A stretch of DNA of 64,000 bases from Clostridiaceae bacterium (GCA_902363735.1 CABJBA010000001.1:248001-312000), one strand, 5' to 3'; positions 29,972 through 39,024 are shown, numbered from the stretch's first letter. Numbers and translations: made by a program. The notes: a model not told the origin generated them from the sequence alone.

Positions 29972-31936
29972 TTATTGAAATTTACTATAAAACAAGAATA
30001 CTCCGGCCATAATTTCCGCCTGAACATCTTCCCATTCCTTTTCTGTGGCTGCCAGAATGTCCATCACTTCACCTTCCGGAACTGTAACTTCACCTTCTAA
30101 AGGCTTAAATACATAGCTTCCTGATAATTCGGCCAGTTTTTCACCATCATAAAACACTTCCATTGCATCTGCTGTTACATCCATGGATTTTCCTTTTTCC
30201 AAATCCGTTACGAAGCCATTCATTGAAATATATCCTTCATCACCATCATAATCAAACCCTAGTTTCATATCATATGAACCGTCAGAGATCTGATAAAAAC
30301 CGTTATAGGTAATATTCATCTTTTCTTCGTCCATCTCAGCTGTTAATTGAATATCGGAAGTCAATGTTTTCTTATCATATGTTCCCTCTTTAGACATGGT
30401 AATCTCAATTGTTTTTTCATCCTGACCAGAAAAGGTTAAAACCAGATCAGCATTCTGGGTTAAATAGCTTCCCCCTTTTAAATCTGCATCAAGATTCACT
30501 GTAACAGTATCACCTTCTTCATTAACTAATTCTGTGGTTGCATTTAATGATGCCATGCGGCCGGACTTATCAACATAAACAGTCATGGTTACATCACCCA
30601 TCATCTTTTCTAATTCAACCATAAACTGATCAATGCTGTCTTTGGCCTCACCCCAGGCTTCTTCCTGAGCCTCTTCTGCATTCATACCAAATGAATTATA
30701 GCCACCCATTCCCTCTGAAAACCGAATCATCTGAGTCAGATATTCAACAACGTCTTTTTTCAAGGTTTCATCTTCCAAAAAGAAATCAAAGGAGGTTCTT
30801 AAGTATTGAATGGATGCTTCTTTTGTAATCACTGCATCATAACCCTGGCATTCTACCTCTTTGCCATTAACAACTTTCGTTGCCTTTTCACCCTTTTCAA
30901 CAGTCATTGCTGCTTTAAATTCTTCAATGGCATTGCTGCTTTCTTTATAATGTTCCCACACTCCGGCAATATCGATAGGCTTGTTCTCTTCATCATTATA
31001 GAATGACATAGCATATTTCATATAATCATCAAATACGCTGATATCAATACCGGAATTTATCATTTCTTTTCCTAAATATGGTGATTGTGCAATCTGTCCT
31101 TCTAAATCTTCCGCATAGTTCAATGAAAATACTTTCTTTGATAATTCAGGCACTGACAGCATCAGATGAGTTTCATCCAGATATGTATTCGCATGGACAA
31201 GATCCATATTTTGATATTGAATACCAATCATTGCAAGAAAATCCTTATTCTTAATATCACGCTTAGTATTCACTTCAATCCCGCTGCCTTCCAGCATTTC
31301 AAGAGATGGATCTGAAATACTCTCCAGCTTTAAGGTCATATTATTCTCAATATTCTCGGTTCTGGCATATTTGTTCATATCAGTTAAGCCAAAGATCTCA
31401 TCAATTGGCATCACTTGTTCACTGGCATAGACACTCTTAAACGCGTCGATTACCACATCTTTAGGATCTTTTTTAGCTGGTAGCAACATCGTTGCTGCAG
31501 CAACGCCAATCACAGCTACAGCCGCTATTACACCTGCCACAAGGACTGTTTTCCTGCCATTTCCTGATTTCCCTGGGTTTTGCACTGGAGATGGCTCTAC
31601 TGCTGGCACTGATTCTTCCACCTGCACCGCTTCAATAACTTCCGGTTCAGTTACTTCCTCGTCACTGGCTTCCGGCTCAGTTACTTCCTCTCCACTTACT
31701 TCCGGTTCAGTTACTGCCTCTCCATTGGCTTCCGGTTCAGCTACTTCCTCGTCACTGACTTCCGGTTCAGTTACTTCCTCTCCATTGGCTTCCGGTTCAG
31801 CTACTTCCTCGTCACTGGCTTCCGGCTCAGTTACTGCCTCTCCACCGACTTCTGGTTCAGTTACTGCCTCTCCGCAATTCGGGCAGTAAACAGCATCACC
31901 TTCCATTTCTGAATCACACTTAAAACATTTTTTCAT
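29972..31936 (-). CDS. Zinc-ribbon membrane-anchored protein with tandem repeat
   Basis: 654 residues, function unknown. The N-terminal zinc ribbon is CFKC-x13-CPNC (residues 4-21). Residues 22-101 are eight near-identical 10-residue acidic repeats of the form (G/D)E(A/E)V(T/A)EPE(A/V)(S/N/G). A membrane helix lies near residues 127-152 (VLVAGVIAAVAVIGVAAATMLL). About 500 extracytoplasmic residues follow, reading as a beta-rich lipoprotein-like or DUF6583-like domain. It is encoded between the ATPase and the two permeases of an ABC-2 operon, so it is probably an accessory to that transporter or an envelope-stress sensor. Confidence 0.75.
   Translation of the reverse strand: MKKCFKCDSEMEGDAVYCPNCGEAVTEPEVGGEAVTEPEASDEEVAEPEANGEEVTEPEVSDEEVAEPEANGEAVTEPEVSGEEVTEPEASDEEVTEPEVIEAVQVEESVPAVEPSPVQNPGKSGNGRKTVLVAGVIAAVAVIGVAAATMLLPAKKDPKDVVIDAFKSVYASEQVMPIDEIFGLTDMNKYARTENIENNMTLKLESISDPSLEMLEGSGIEVNTKRDIKNKDFLAMIGIQYQNMDLVHANTYLDETHLMLSVPELSKKVFSLNYAEDLEGQIAQSPYLGKEMINSGIDISVFDDYMKYAMSFYNDEENKPIDIAGVWEHYKESSNAIEEFKAAMTVEKGEKATKVVNGKEVECQGYDAVITKEASIQYLRTSFDFFLEDETLKKDVVEYLTQMIRFSEGMGGYNSFGMNAEEAQEEAWGEAKDSIDQFMVELEKMMGDVTMTVYVDKSGRMASLNATTELVNEEGDTVTVNLDADLKGGSYLTQNADLVLTFSGQDEKTIEITMSKEGTYDKKTLTSDIQLTAEMDEEKMNITYNGFYQISDGSYDMKLGFDYDGDEGYISMNGFVTDLEKGKSMDVTADAMEVFYDGEKLAELSGSYVFKPLEGEVTVPEGEVMDILAATEKEWEDVQAEIMAGVFLFYSKFQ
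31634..31873 (-). repeat. In-frame 30-bp minisatellite, eight units
   Basis: Eight tandem 30-bp units encode the Glu/Pro-rich decapeptide repeat of the zinc-ribbon protein. Units alternate between two sub-types (EEVAEPEAN-like and EAVTEPEVS-like), pointing to repeated two-unit duplications. Because the units are whole codons, slippage would change linker length without breaking the frame. Confidence 0.9.
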
Positions 31937-31964
31937 GTTCTCTCCTCCACTTATTTAATCATAT

Positions 31965-32642
31965 TTATATCATACAGTCCATCAACTCTTTCGCTGACAA
32001 GCCTGTGGATACCGATTCTAATCTGCCTTCTTTTAATGCATACATCTGATCACAGACAGATAACTCTTCCACCTCATGAGATGTTAGTAAAATTATCCCC
32101 CCCTGGTTCCGGTAGCGAATCAAATAGTTACGGATTTCTTCTTTGCAGAACAGATCAAGCGCTGCGCCCGGTTCGTCCAGGATAAGTATAGGAGCATGGT
32201 TTGATAAGGCACATGCAATGCTCAACCTCTTCTTCATTCCCCCTGATAACTTGCCGGCAGGCATTGATAAAAACTCCTTTAACCCCAGAATCATAAAGGG
32301 TTCCTCATTCATCCCCTGGTTCCATAGTTCTTTATAATTCTTATACCATAACCTTAAATTATCCTTCACCGACAATTCATCAATAATCGGATTTTCCTGG
32401 GGCACATAGGCAACTTTTGAAGAAAAAAATGTTCTATTTACAGTCACATCGCTGCCTTCATAGCGGATTACACCTGTATCCGGCCGATTAATTCCGGACA
32501 AAATAGAAAGAAGTGTAGTTTTTCCAGATCCGTTTCCGCCAATAATACCTATGCAGGCACCAGCTTTAGCCTGAAACGAAACTCCCTGCAGGACAACTTT
32601 TCTTTTATACTTTTTTTGAATTCCTGATATCTCCAGCACCAT
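31965..32642 (-). CDS. ABC transporter ATP-binding protein
   Basis: 225-residue ATPase driving the two ABC-2 permeases encoded downstream. It has Walker A GGNGSGKTT near residue 34, Q-loop VPQENP, signature LSGGMKKRLSIA, Walker B ILILDEPGAALD and switch His in LLTSHEVEEL. The start at 32642 (MVLEISGIQKKYKRK) has GGGAG ahead; the reading frame is open a further 53 codons but those residues do not resemble the family. It is first gene of the four-gene operon 32642-27729. A TATAAT-like -10 at 32816-32821 would give a leader of about 165 bases. Confidence 0.9.
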   Translation of the reverse strand: MVLEISGIQKKYKRKVVLQGVSFQAKAGACIGIIGGNGSGKTTLLSILSGINRPDTGVIRYEGSDVTVNRTFFSSKVAYVPQENPIIDELSVKDNLRLWYKNYKELWNQGMNEEPFMILGLKEFLSMPAGKLSGGMKKRLSIACALSNHAPILILDEPGAALDLFCKEEIRNYLIRYRNQGGIILLTSHEVEELSVCDQMYALKEGRLESVSTGLSAKELMDCMI

Positions 32643-33038
32643 TATCTCCCATATTTGACTGAATTGATTTTTAATGACATCTAACATATTTAGTTTCCAA
32701 ACTTGATTATGATTTTTCCTGATATCAGGAAATCGCCTTTTTATACGGATTGGAAAAGTCTGCAAGATTGTCTGATCACATAATATGTCGATTTTTGTCA
32801 TTACCGACTAATTGTATTATACATCCTGTTAACCAAAAAGAAAAGGCAATTCACTTTAGAACACAATGTCACCTGTTGATATGCAATTATATATTATACG
32901 GAAAACGTTTATAATAGGCATATAATAGCAACATTTTTCATCATTTGTTGTATTTACAACGCACAAACCGGAAATCATATGCTATCATAAGCTTATCATA
33001 TAACTTTGAATTAATCACCCAGAGAAAGGACGAAAAAA
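32643..33038. promoter_or_regulatory. Divergent intergenic region
   Basis: 396 bp between the ABC-2 operon (minus) and the three-gene operon (plus). It is AT-rich, with TATAAT-like boxes at 32816-32821 (minus) and 32921-32926 (plus), neither with a convincing -35. A 14-bp inverted repeat GTTGTA-TT-TACAAC at 32947-32960 lies about 80 bases before the plus-strand operon and may be an operator. No conserved RNA motif was recognised. Confidence 0.45.
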
Positions 33039-34292
33039 ATGGCAAACTATTTTAAAATTTCTGACACCATTTATGATATAACTGAAAAATACCCTGAAAC
33101 CATCGGAATCTTTGTTTCAAATGGTTTTGAAAGCTTAAATGATCCGGATATGCGCAAAACCTTTGGAAAAAGCATTACTCTTGAAGTGGCTTTATCCATG
33201 AGAAAACTAAATCAGACTATTTTTACAGAAAAGCTGGAAGAGGTCATTGAACAAAATCTTCCCAACTTTACATCCGGCCTCACCCCAGCAAAGAAGGAAG
33301 ACGGCGGGGATATCCGCATTGAGGGCGTACTTCCCTGCCCTATCCGTCTTCCTCTTTTAGAAAAATTTGAAGCCTGGATGGAATCCCAAAAAGATTCTAT
33401 GGACTTTAAGGTGGATTATAATTTGAAGTCTGCCAACTTAGGCCTTGACGATGTAAAGGAGAGGGTTATTGCCGCAGACGGCAATGCAGATGCCATATCT
33501 GACCTTTACCTATCCGCAGGCTTTGATTTATTTTTTGACAAAAATCTGATGGGTCGCTATCGGGAAGAAGGTGTATTTCAGGATATTTCCGATGTAAAGC
33601 AGATTAATCCTGATTTTGATAATGACACAATCTGCTTGAAGGATCCAAAAAACCAGTATGCCATCATCGGTGTTGTTGCCGCTGTATTTATGGTAAATAC
33701 CAATGTTTTAGGAGACCGCCCATTCCCTGAAAGCTGGGAAGATTTAATGAAGCCTGAGTTTGAAAACAGCGTCAGTATGCCCATGAAGGATTTGGATATG
33801 TTCAATGCATTTTTACTCCATATCTATCGCTATTATGGGGAGGAGGGCGTTAAAAAAATGGGAAAAGCCCTTTTACACAACTTGCATCCCGCTCAGATGG
33901 TGAAATCCCATATTAAAAAAGAGGGAATTACGGTTCCAACTGTTACGATTTCTCCTTACTTCTTTGCCAGCATGGCAGATGAGAAAAGCCCGTTGCGCCC
34001 GGTATGGCCAAAGGATGGGGCCATTATAAGCCCGATCTTTCTTCTGGCAAAGGCAAAGAACAGAGATAAGGTGAAACCTTTTGTAGATTTCCTTTATTCA
34101 GAAGAAATCGGTGAAATCATGTCTTCCAACGGAAAATTCCCTTCCACAAATCCGCTGGTGGACAATCACTTAAAGCCAGAGCAAAACTTCATGTGGCTTG
34201 GCTGGGATTTTATCCACAACCATGATATCGGAGAATTGATTAAAAAAACGGAGCAGATGTTTTACAAAGCCGCAGAAAAGGAGTCTTTATGA
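33039..34292 (+). CDS. Cytoplasmic binding-protein-like protein with DUF1858-like N-terminus
   Basis: 417 residues, no signal peptide. Residues 5-70 (KISDTIYDITEKYPETIGIFVSNGFESL...) resemble DUF1858, but the cysteines usual in that domain are absent. From about residue 92 the protein follows ABC-type iron-binding periplasmic proteins: GVLPCPIRLPLLEKFEAW, FPESWEDLMKPEFENSVSMP and GAIISPIFLLAKAKNRDKVKPFVDFLYSEE. A binding-protein fold kept in the cytoplasm is unusual and implies intracellular ligand (metal or cofactor) handling. It overlaps the GTPase gene by 4 bp. Function unknown. Confidence 0.75.
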   Translation: MANYFKISDTIYDITEKYPETIGIFVSNGFESLNDPDMRKTFGKSITLEVALSMRKLNQTIFTEKLEEVIEQNLPNFTSGLTPAKKEDGGDIRIEGVLPCPIRLPLLEKFEAWMESQKDSMDFKVDYNLKSANLGLDDVKERVIAADGNADAISDLYLSAGFDLFFDKNLMGRYREEGVFQDISDVKQINPDFDNDTICLKDPKNQYAIIGVVAAVFMVNTNVLGDRPFPESWEDLMKPEFENSVSMPMKDLDMFNAFLLHIYRYYGEEGVKKMGKALLHNLHPAQMVKSHIKKEGITVPTVTISPYFFASMADEKSPLRPVWPKDGAIISPIFLLAKAKNRDKVKPFVDFLYSEEIGEIMSSNGKFPSTNPLVDNHLKPEQNFMWLGWDFIHNHDIGELIKKTEQMFYKAAEKESL

Positions 34293-34990
34293 ATTTAATT
34301 ATAGTTTCAGGCCCTCCTTCTTCCGGGAAGACCGCTGTGATTTTAAAAACCATTGCCTCCTTTCAAACCCGAAATATTAAGGTAGGCGTAGTAAAATTCG
34401 ACTGTCTTTATACAGATGATGATATTGCTTATGAAAAAGCCGGCATACCAGTTAAAAAGGGTCTTTCCGGCGCTTTATGCCCGGACCACTTCTTCGCTTC
34501 CAACATCGAAGAAGTGGTAAACTGGGGCAACCAGGAAAAGCTGGACTTACTCATTACAGAATCTGCCGGACTTTGCAACCGCTGTTCTCCTTATTTAAAG
34601 GATATCAAAGGGGTCTGCGTCATTGACAACCTTTCCGGTATTAATACTCCCAAAAAAATCGGTCCTATGTTAAAGTCTGCTGATTTTGTAGTCATTACCA
34701 AAGGAGATATTGTGTCCCAGGCAGAGCGGGAGGTTTTCGCCTCCTGTGTAAGTTCTGTCAATCCCCGTGCCGTCACCATGCATGTAAACGGCCTGACCGG
34801 CCAGGGAGCCTATGAGCTGGGAAGCCTTCTCTATGATGAAAACCAGAATATTGAAACGGTTCAGGGCATGCAGCTTCGCTTCCCTATGCCTTCTGCTCTA
34901 TGCTCCTACTGTCTTGGCGAAACAAGAATCGGAGAAGCATTCCAGATGGGAAACATTAAAAAAATTAATTTGGGGGCGGATAAGACATGA
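34289..34990 (+). CDS. HypB/UreG-like P-loop GTPase (SIMIBI class)
   Basis: 233 residues. P-loop GPPSSGKT is at residues 8-15, a switch-like Asp at VVKFDCLYTDDD, the Walker B-type LLITESAG, and a base-specificity motif TKGD in place of NKxD. Two CxxC motifs are seen: CNRC directly after ESAG (about residue 97) and CSYC near residue 208. SIMIBI GTPases such as HypB, UreG and CobW deliver metals to enzymes, and the cysteine pairs fit metal binding. It is translationally coupled to both neighbours. The client is unknown. Confidence 0.75.
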   Translation: MNLIIVSGPPSSGKTAVILKTIASFQTRNIKVGVVKFDCLYTDDDIAYEKAGIPVKKGLSGALCPDHFFASNIEEVVNWGNQEKLDLLITESAGLCNRCSPYLKDIKGVCVIDNLSGINTPKKIGPMLKSADFVVITKGDIVSQAEREVFASCVSSVNPRAVTMHVNGLTGQGAYELGSLLYDENQNIETVQGMQLRFPMPSALCSYCLGETRIGEAFQMGNIKKINLGADKT

Positions 34991-36000
34991 TGAATTTTAC
35001 TTTAGATCAACTGCTTAAGGAATATCCCTTTGCCTCAGCCTATTTTGAGCAAAACAAGCTGGATATTGATGGATATGGGGATAAAACCTTTGAAGAATAT
35101 TTAGAACACTTTACAGATGAAGAGCTGGAAGACCAGGCTATTGAAAAGGAAAAGCTTTTGGCAAATCTTCCGGTTTATATCGAACAAATGAAGGCTTTTC
35201 TGGGGATGGAAAAGGACAACCAGGTTCTTTCCTTAACCATACTGGCCGGACATGACAAATCCGGTGTTTCAGAAGGCTTTTCAGAACTTACAGTGGAAAC
35301 CTCCCAGATTATTTCCATTGTAGGACCCACAGGCTCGGGTAAAAGCCGCCTTCTGGCGGATATTGAGTGGGCTGCACAGAATGACACACCCACAGGCCGC
35401 AGCATCTTAATCAACGGCAAAAAACCTGATAACAAATGGCGTTTTTCCTCCAACAACAGACTGGTTGCCCAGCTTTCCCAGAACATGAACTTTGTTATGG
35501 ATCTTACGGTAGAGGAGTTTTTAAGAATGCATGCCGTAAGCCGTCTGGTAGAAGATCCTCAGACTGTTATCGAACAGATTATTCTGGCTGCCAACAATCT
35601 GGCTGGAGAAAAATTTGACCTTACCACTCCTGTTACCAGTTTGAGCGGAGGTCAGTCCAGAGCTTTGATGATTGCGGATACTGCTATTTTAAGCTCTTCT
35701 CCTATTGTTCTGATTGATGAAATCGAAAATGCCGGAATTGACCGCAAGAAGGCTCTTAATCTTTTAGTTTCTTCTGACAAGATTGTCTTAATGGCAACTC
35801 ACGATCCGCTTCTGGCGTTAATGGCCGACAGAAGAATTATTATTAAAAACGGTGGAATCAGCAAGGTGATTGATACCAGTGAGGAAGAAAAAATCTTGCT
35901 GGAGGAACTGGAAAAAATGGATTCCCGTATACAGACAGCTCGGCAGGAGCTGCGTAAGGGAAGTGCCCTATCTGCCAGGACCTTGGAGATGGGAATATAA
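34987..36000 (+). CDS. ABC-type ATPase with ScdA_N/DUF1858-like N-terminus, no permease partner
   Basis: 337 residues. Residues 1-65 (LDQLLKEYPFASAYFEQNKLDIDGYGDKTFEEYLE) resemble the ScdA_N/DUF1858 helical domain without its cysteines. The ATPase core has Walker A GPTGSGKS near residue 113, signature LSGGQSRALMIAD, Walker B IVLIDEIENAG and the switch His in MATHDPLLALMADR. A charged C-terminal helix ends the protein. No membrane subunit is encoded in the operon, so it may be a soluble ATPase acting with the binding-protein-like and GTPase partners. It could also recruit an unlinked permease. Confidence 0.75.
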   Translation: MMNFTLDQLLKEYPFASAYFEQNKLDIDGYGDKTFEEYLEHFTDEELEDQAIEKEKLLANLPVYIEQMKAFLGMEKDNQVLSLTILAGHDKSGVSEGFSELTVETSQIISIVGPTGSGKSRLLADIEWAAQNDTPTGRSILINGKKPDNKWRFSSNNRLVAQLSQNMNFVMDLTVEEFLRMHAVSRLVEDPQTVIEQIILAANNLAGEKFDLTTPVTSLSGGQSRALMIADTAILSSSPIVLIDEIENAGIDRKKALNLLVSSDKIVLMATHDPLLALMADRRIIIKNGGISKVIDTSEEEKILLEELEKMDSRIQTARQELRKGSALSARTLEMGI

Positions 36001-36013
36001 ATGTAATAGAAAT

Positions 36014-36060
36014 AAGGGTGCTCCTCAAACTGTTTTTCAGCTTTGAGAGCACCCTTTTTA
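36014..36060. terminator. Intrinsic terminator of the three-gene operon
   Basis: A stem GGGTGCTC(C)TCAAA paired with TTTGAGAGCACCC, then TTTTTA on the plus strand, 15 bases after the ATPase stop. It also lies between convergent genes and may work less efficiently on the minus strand. Confidence 0.88.
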
Positions 36061-36089
36061 TCTTACTGCTTTATTCTTTTCTCATGTGC

Positions 36090-38024
36090 CTATATGGCCA
36101 GTCCTGCCTCATACCCATCTTTTGTGGCATGAAGGGCACTGGCTGCTTTTACCGCACCCCCGATTACATGAACTTCACCACAGTATTTTCTTGCCACCTC
36201 TTCCAAAGGATTAAAGGATCGGTATCCAAATGCAGATACAACCACATTTGCAGGCAGGGTAACCATCTCTCCTGAAGCATTGGTGTAAATAACTCCCTCT
36301 TCATTGATTTCATTTACTCTGGCTTCGGTCAATACCTTTACCCCAGACTCATGGAGATATCCGGTCAGACAAATTTTTGTCATAATCATCATGTCATTTA
36401 AAATGTCATTTTGCATTTCAACAATGGTAATGTCCCGGATCGTCTGAGAGAGGAAGTGAGCTGTTTCACCGCCTACTTCACCTCCTCCGCATACTACCAC
36501 CGGACCTTCTTTTACATCACTGATTCCCAATAACACATCTTCTGCTGTTACGATTTTATCCGACTCCCTGCCTTTGATATTGGGGATAAAGGGAATCGCT
36601 CCGGTGGCAACGATCACTGCATCTGGCTTTTCTTTTTGAATCAATTCTTCGGTCACTTCTGTATTTATATGGATTGGAACATTTAAATCCTTCAATGCTT
36701 TGCGCATGGAAGAGACAAAGGTGGCTAATTCACCCTTTCCCAAGGGATATGCAGCAGACTTAAACTGACCGCCCAGGTCATTCCTCTGCTCATAAACAGT
36801 TACTTGATGCCCCCGTACCGCTGCCGTATAAGCTGCTGTTAATCCTCCTGGACCGGCTCCTGCAACCATTACTTTTTTCGGAGTTTCCGTCTTTTTCAAT
36901 TCATTTTCATATTCCCGTGTAACTCTTGGATTGATCAGACACGTAAGAATATCTCCTTCCAGCAGTTTTTGCTCGCAACCCTGGAGACATCCAATGCAGT
37001 AATGAATGGTGTCAAACTTTCCTGCTTTTGCTTTTTCAGGTAAATGAGGATCTGCAAGAGAGCCTCTTCCCATACCAATAAAATCCGCCTTCCCCATTTT
37101 AATAATAGTATCTGCCATCTTGGGATCATTGATGCGATTGGTCACAATAACAGGAATACTCACCAGCTTTTTAATCTGTTCCGATACTTCCATATTTAAT
37201 GCATGCTTGGTGTACATAGGTGCTATAATCTGATCAATGGGAGCAGAAGCATACATGCCGTTGGAAACATGGATGGCGTCAAAACCAATATCCTCACAGT
37301 GACGGGCCAGTTCAAAGCTCTCTGCTTCAGTTCTGCCCCCAAGTAAATATTCATTTCCTGAAATCCGGACGATTACGGGAAATTCCTTTCCTACTGCTGT
37401 TCTGACCGATTCTAAAATTTCATTTAAAAATCTTACTCTGTTATCAAAACAGCCGCCGTATTCATCTACTCTTTTATTGGTAAATGGGGATAAAAATTCA
37501 GATATCAGATATCCATGTGCTGCATGGATCTCAATTCCATCAAATCCAACTTCCTTACATCTTCCAGCCGTATCTCCAAAATCTTTTACAATGGCTCTTA
37601 TCTCCTCCACTGTCATCTCTTTGGGAGGCTCCTGGCAAATAGGATCTTTTATGGCAGAAGGTGCCAGAGGAGTTACGTTTCCATTAACCAATTTGGTTGA
37701 CTGCCTTCCCGGATGATAAATTTGGCAAAAAAGTTTTGATTCATATTGATGAACAATCTCCGTCAGCTTTTTGTTTCCTTCCATCTGCTCATCGTTATAA
37801 AGCCCTGGAATCAGTTCATACCCTTTTGCATTTACATTGACCGCATAATCCTCTGTGATGATAAGACCCCAGCCACCTTTGGCTTTCTCTTCAATGTACT
37901 TGATAAAACGCTCTGTTACCATTCCTTCTTTTGTACAGGTATTTGTCACCATAGCGGGAACAACCAGCCGGTTGGGTATTCTGCATCCTGCAATGTCCAT
38001 TGATGTAAACAATTCTGTAATCAT
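36090..38024 (-). CDS. NADH:flavin oxidoreductase / 2,4-dienoyl-CoA reductase-like FeS flavoenzyme
   Basis: 644-residue multidomain reductase. Residues 1-330 form an old-yellow-enzyme TIM barrel (IEIHAAHGYLISEFLSPFTNKRVDEYGG). A 4Fe-4S motif CIGCLQGCEQKLL...C lies near residues 343-366. An FAD/NAD domain then has the Rossmann motif VAGAGPGGLTAAY near residue 390 and a second dinucleotide motif CGGGEVGGE near residue 495. The family reduces activated C=C bonds, including dienoyl-CoA, enoates and bile-acid enones; the substrate here is open. It has a MerR-type promoter, with merR just upstream. Confidence 0.92.
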   Translation of the reverse strand: MITELFTSMDIAGCRIPNRLVVPAMVTNTCTKEGMVTERFIKYIEEKAKGGWGLIITEDYAVNVNAKGYELIPGLYNDEQMEGNKKLTEIVHQYESKLFCQIYHPGRQSTKLVNGNVTPLAPSAIKDPICQEPPKEMTVEEIRAIVKDFGDTAGRCKEVGFDGIEIHAAHGYLISEFLSPFTNKRVDEYGGCFDNRVRFLNEILESVRTAVGKEFPVIVRISGNEYLLGGRTEAESFELARHCEDIGFDAIHVSNGMYASAPIDQIIAPMYTKHALNMEVSEQIKKLVSIPVIVTNRINDPKMADTIIKMGKADFIGMGRGSLADPHLPEKAKAGKFDTIHYCIGCLQGCEQKLLEGDILTCLINPRVTREYENELKKTETPKKVMVAGAGPGGLTAAYTAAVRGHQVTVYEQRNDLGGQFKSAAYPLGKGELATFVSSMRKALKDLNVPIHINTEVTEELIQKEKPDAVIVATGAIPFIPNIKGRESDKIVTAEDVLLGISDVKEGPVVVCGGGEVGGETAHFLSQTIRDITIVEMQNDILNDMMIMTKICLTGYLHESGVKVLTEARVNEINEEGVIYTNASGEMVTLPANVVVSAFGYRSFNPLEEVARKYCGEVHVIGGAVKAASALHATKDGYEAGLAI

Positions 38025-38062
38025 CTTATCCCTCCAAATAAATTTATCTTATTGATAATTTT

Positions 38063-38093
38063 ATTATAGTAGGTGAAATTATTTCATGGTCAA
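38063..38093 (-). promoter_or_regulatory. MerR-type promoter (19-bp spacer) of the flavoenzyme gene
   Basis: On the minus strand TTGACC (38088-38093) and a perfect TATAAT (38063-38068) are separated by 19 bp, longer than the optimal 17. Within the spacer lies a 13-bp dyad TGAAAT-A-ATTTCA (38074-38086). This is the architecture on which MerR-family activators act by DNA distortion, and a merR gene is the next gene upstream. Confidence 0.75.
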
Positions 38094-38191
38094 GTTCAAA
38101 AATTGGGTTCTTATTTCATGAGAATTGTTAATTTTTTAGCAATACTATACAGAAAAGATCTCTGTTTTTGTCCAAACAACATTTTAAAGCT

Positions 38192-39004
38192 TTAAACCGT
38201 TTCAAGGTTTTTCTCAATTGGCAGATGCAGTTCCACCAGTCGGTAAAACTCATCCGCTTCCATTCCCCTGCCGATTAATAGAGCTGATAAAGTTCCATTT
38301 AGCCGATAACCTCTCTTTTCCAGATAATTCAGAGAGTTTACATAAAAGTCCTTATGAAAGGCTCCAATGCTGCCAAGGTTTACATTGGTGCAAAGGCAAT
38401 ATTCTTCTGGAATATAATCCATATTATCGTTTTGTAAAATCTTTAATTTATCAAAGTATCTCTTTTCAAAAGATAAGCCCCACATCTCTTTTTCATTTTT
38501 ATATTCAAAGTACACGTCCCAAAACGGAATATTCTCATCAGAAAACAGGACTTTACTAATTTCTTCAGGTAAACAGATTTTTTCGTAACTATCTCCTTCC
38601 CCATTAACCACATGGAAAAAATATCGTTCCGGTATTTGTTTCACCCAATAATTACCCAAATTATAACGCCCCGTCTTATTACGCTCTGCAACCTGAGAAA
38701 TTCTCTCTAATAAAAGTGTCTTATAATCAAGTTCACTTCTGAGTTCATCATAATAGTTCCGCAGATAGCTGACAATCTGGTCATAGTAATTTTCTTCCTT
38801 CAGACCTCTGATGTCCTTAATATTAATATCCCACCCTTGATATTGAATTGCTTCCATTAAGAAAAAGATATCCATAGTATCATAAGAACGATAATTATTG
38901 TTTTCTTTTCGTTTTGGACTTATCATGCCTTTTTTTTCATAATAGCGAATCATTTCCCTTGAAATGTTCAGTATGTTGGAAACCTCTTTAATATTATATT
39001 CCAT
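38192..39004 (-). CDS. MerR-family transcriptional regulator with effector domain
   Basis: 270 residues. The N-terminal MerR winged helix-turn-helix (IKEVSNILNISREMIRYYEKKGMISPKR...NNYRSY) is followed by a coiled-coil helix (about residues 75-110) and a C-terminal GyrI-like effector-binding domain of about 150 residues. It is of the BltR/BmrR build, so it probably responds to a small organic ligand. The flavoenzyme gene downstream has a spacer-length and dyad arrangement suited to this regulator. No metal-binding cysteine pattern typical of metal-sensing MerR proteins is present. Confidence 0.9.
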   Translation of the reverse strand: MEYNIKEVSNILNISREMIRYYEKKGMISPKRKENNNYRSYDTMDIFFLMEAIQYQGWDINIKDIRGLKEENYYDQIVSYLRNYYDELRSELDYKTLLLERISQVAERNKTGRYNLGNYWVKQIPERYFFHVVNGEGDSYEKICLPEEISKVLFSDENIPFWDVYFEYKNEKEMWGLSFEKRYFDKLKILQNDNMDYIPEEYCLCTNVNLGSIGAFHKDFYVNSLNYLEKRGYRLNGTLSALLIGRGMEADEFYRLVELHLPIEKNLETV

Positions 39005-39024
39005 GACAGTTTTCTCCCAAACTT

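Noticed and set aside
31634..31873. CRISPR-like repeat array
   Set aside because: The repeats are contiguous with no spacers, in frame and inside a coding sequence, so they encode a peptide repeat.
32643..32801. 53-codon N-terminal extension of the ABC ATPase gene
   Set aside because: The extension has no homology-like features and no ribosome site, whereas GGGAG precedes the internal ATG, where the ATPase fold begins.
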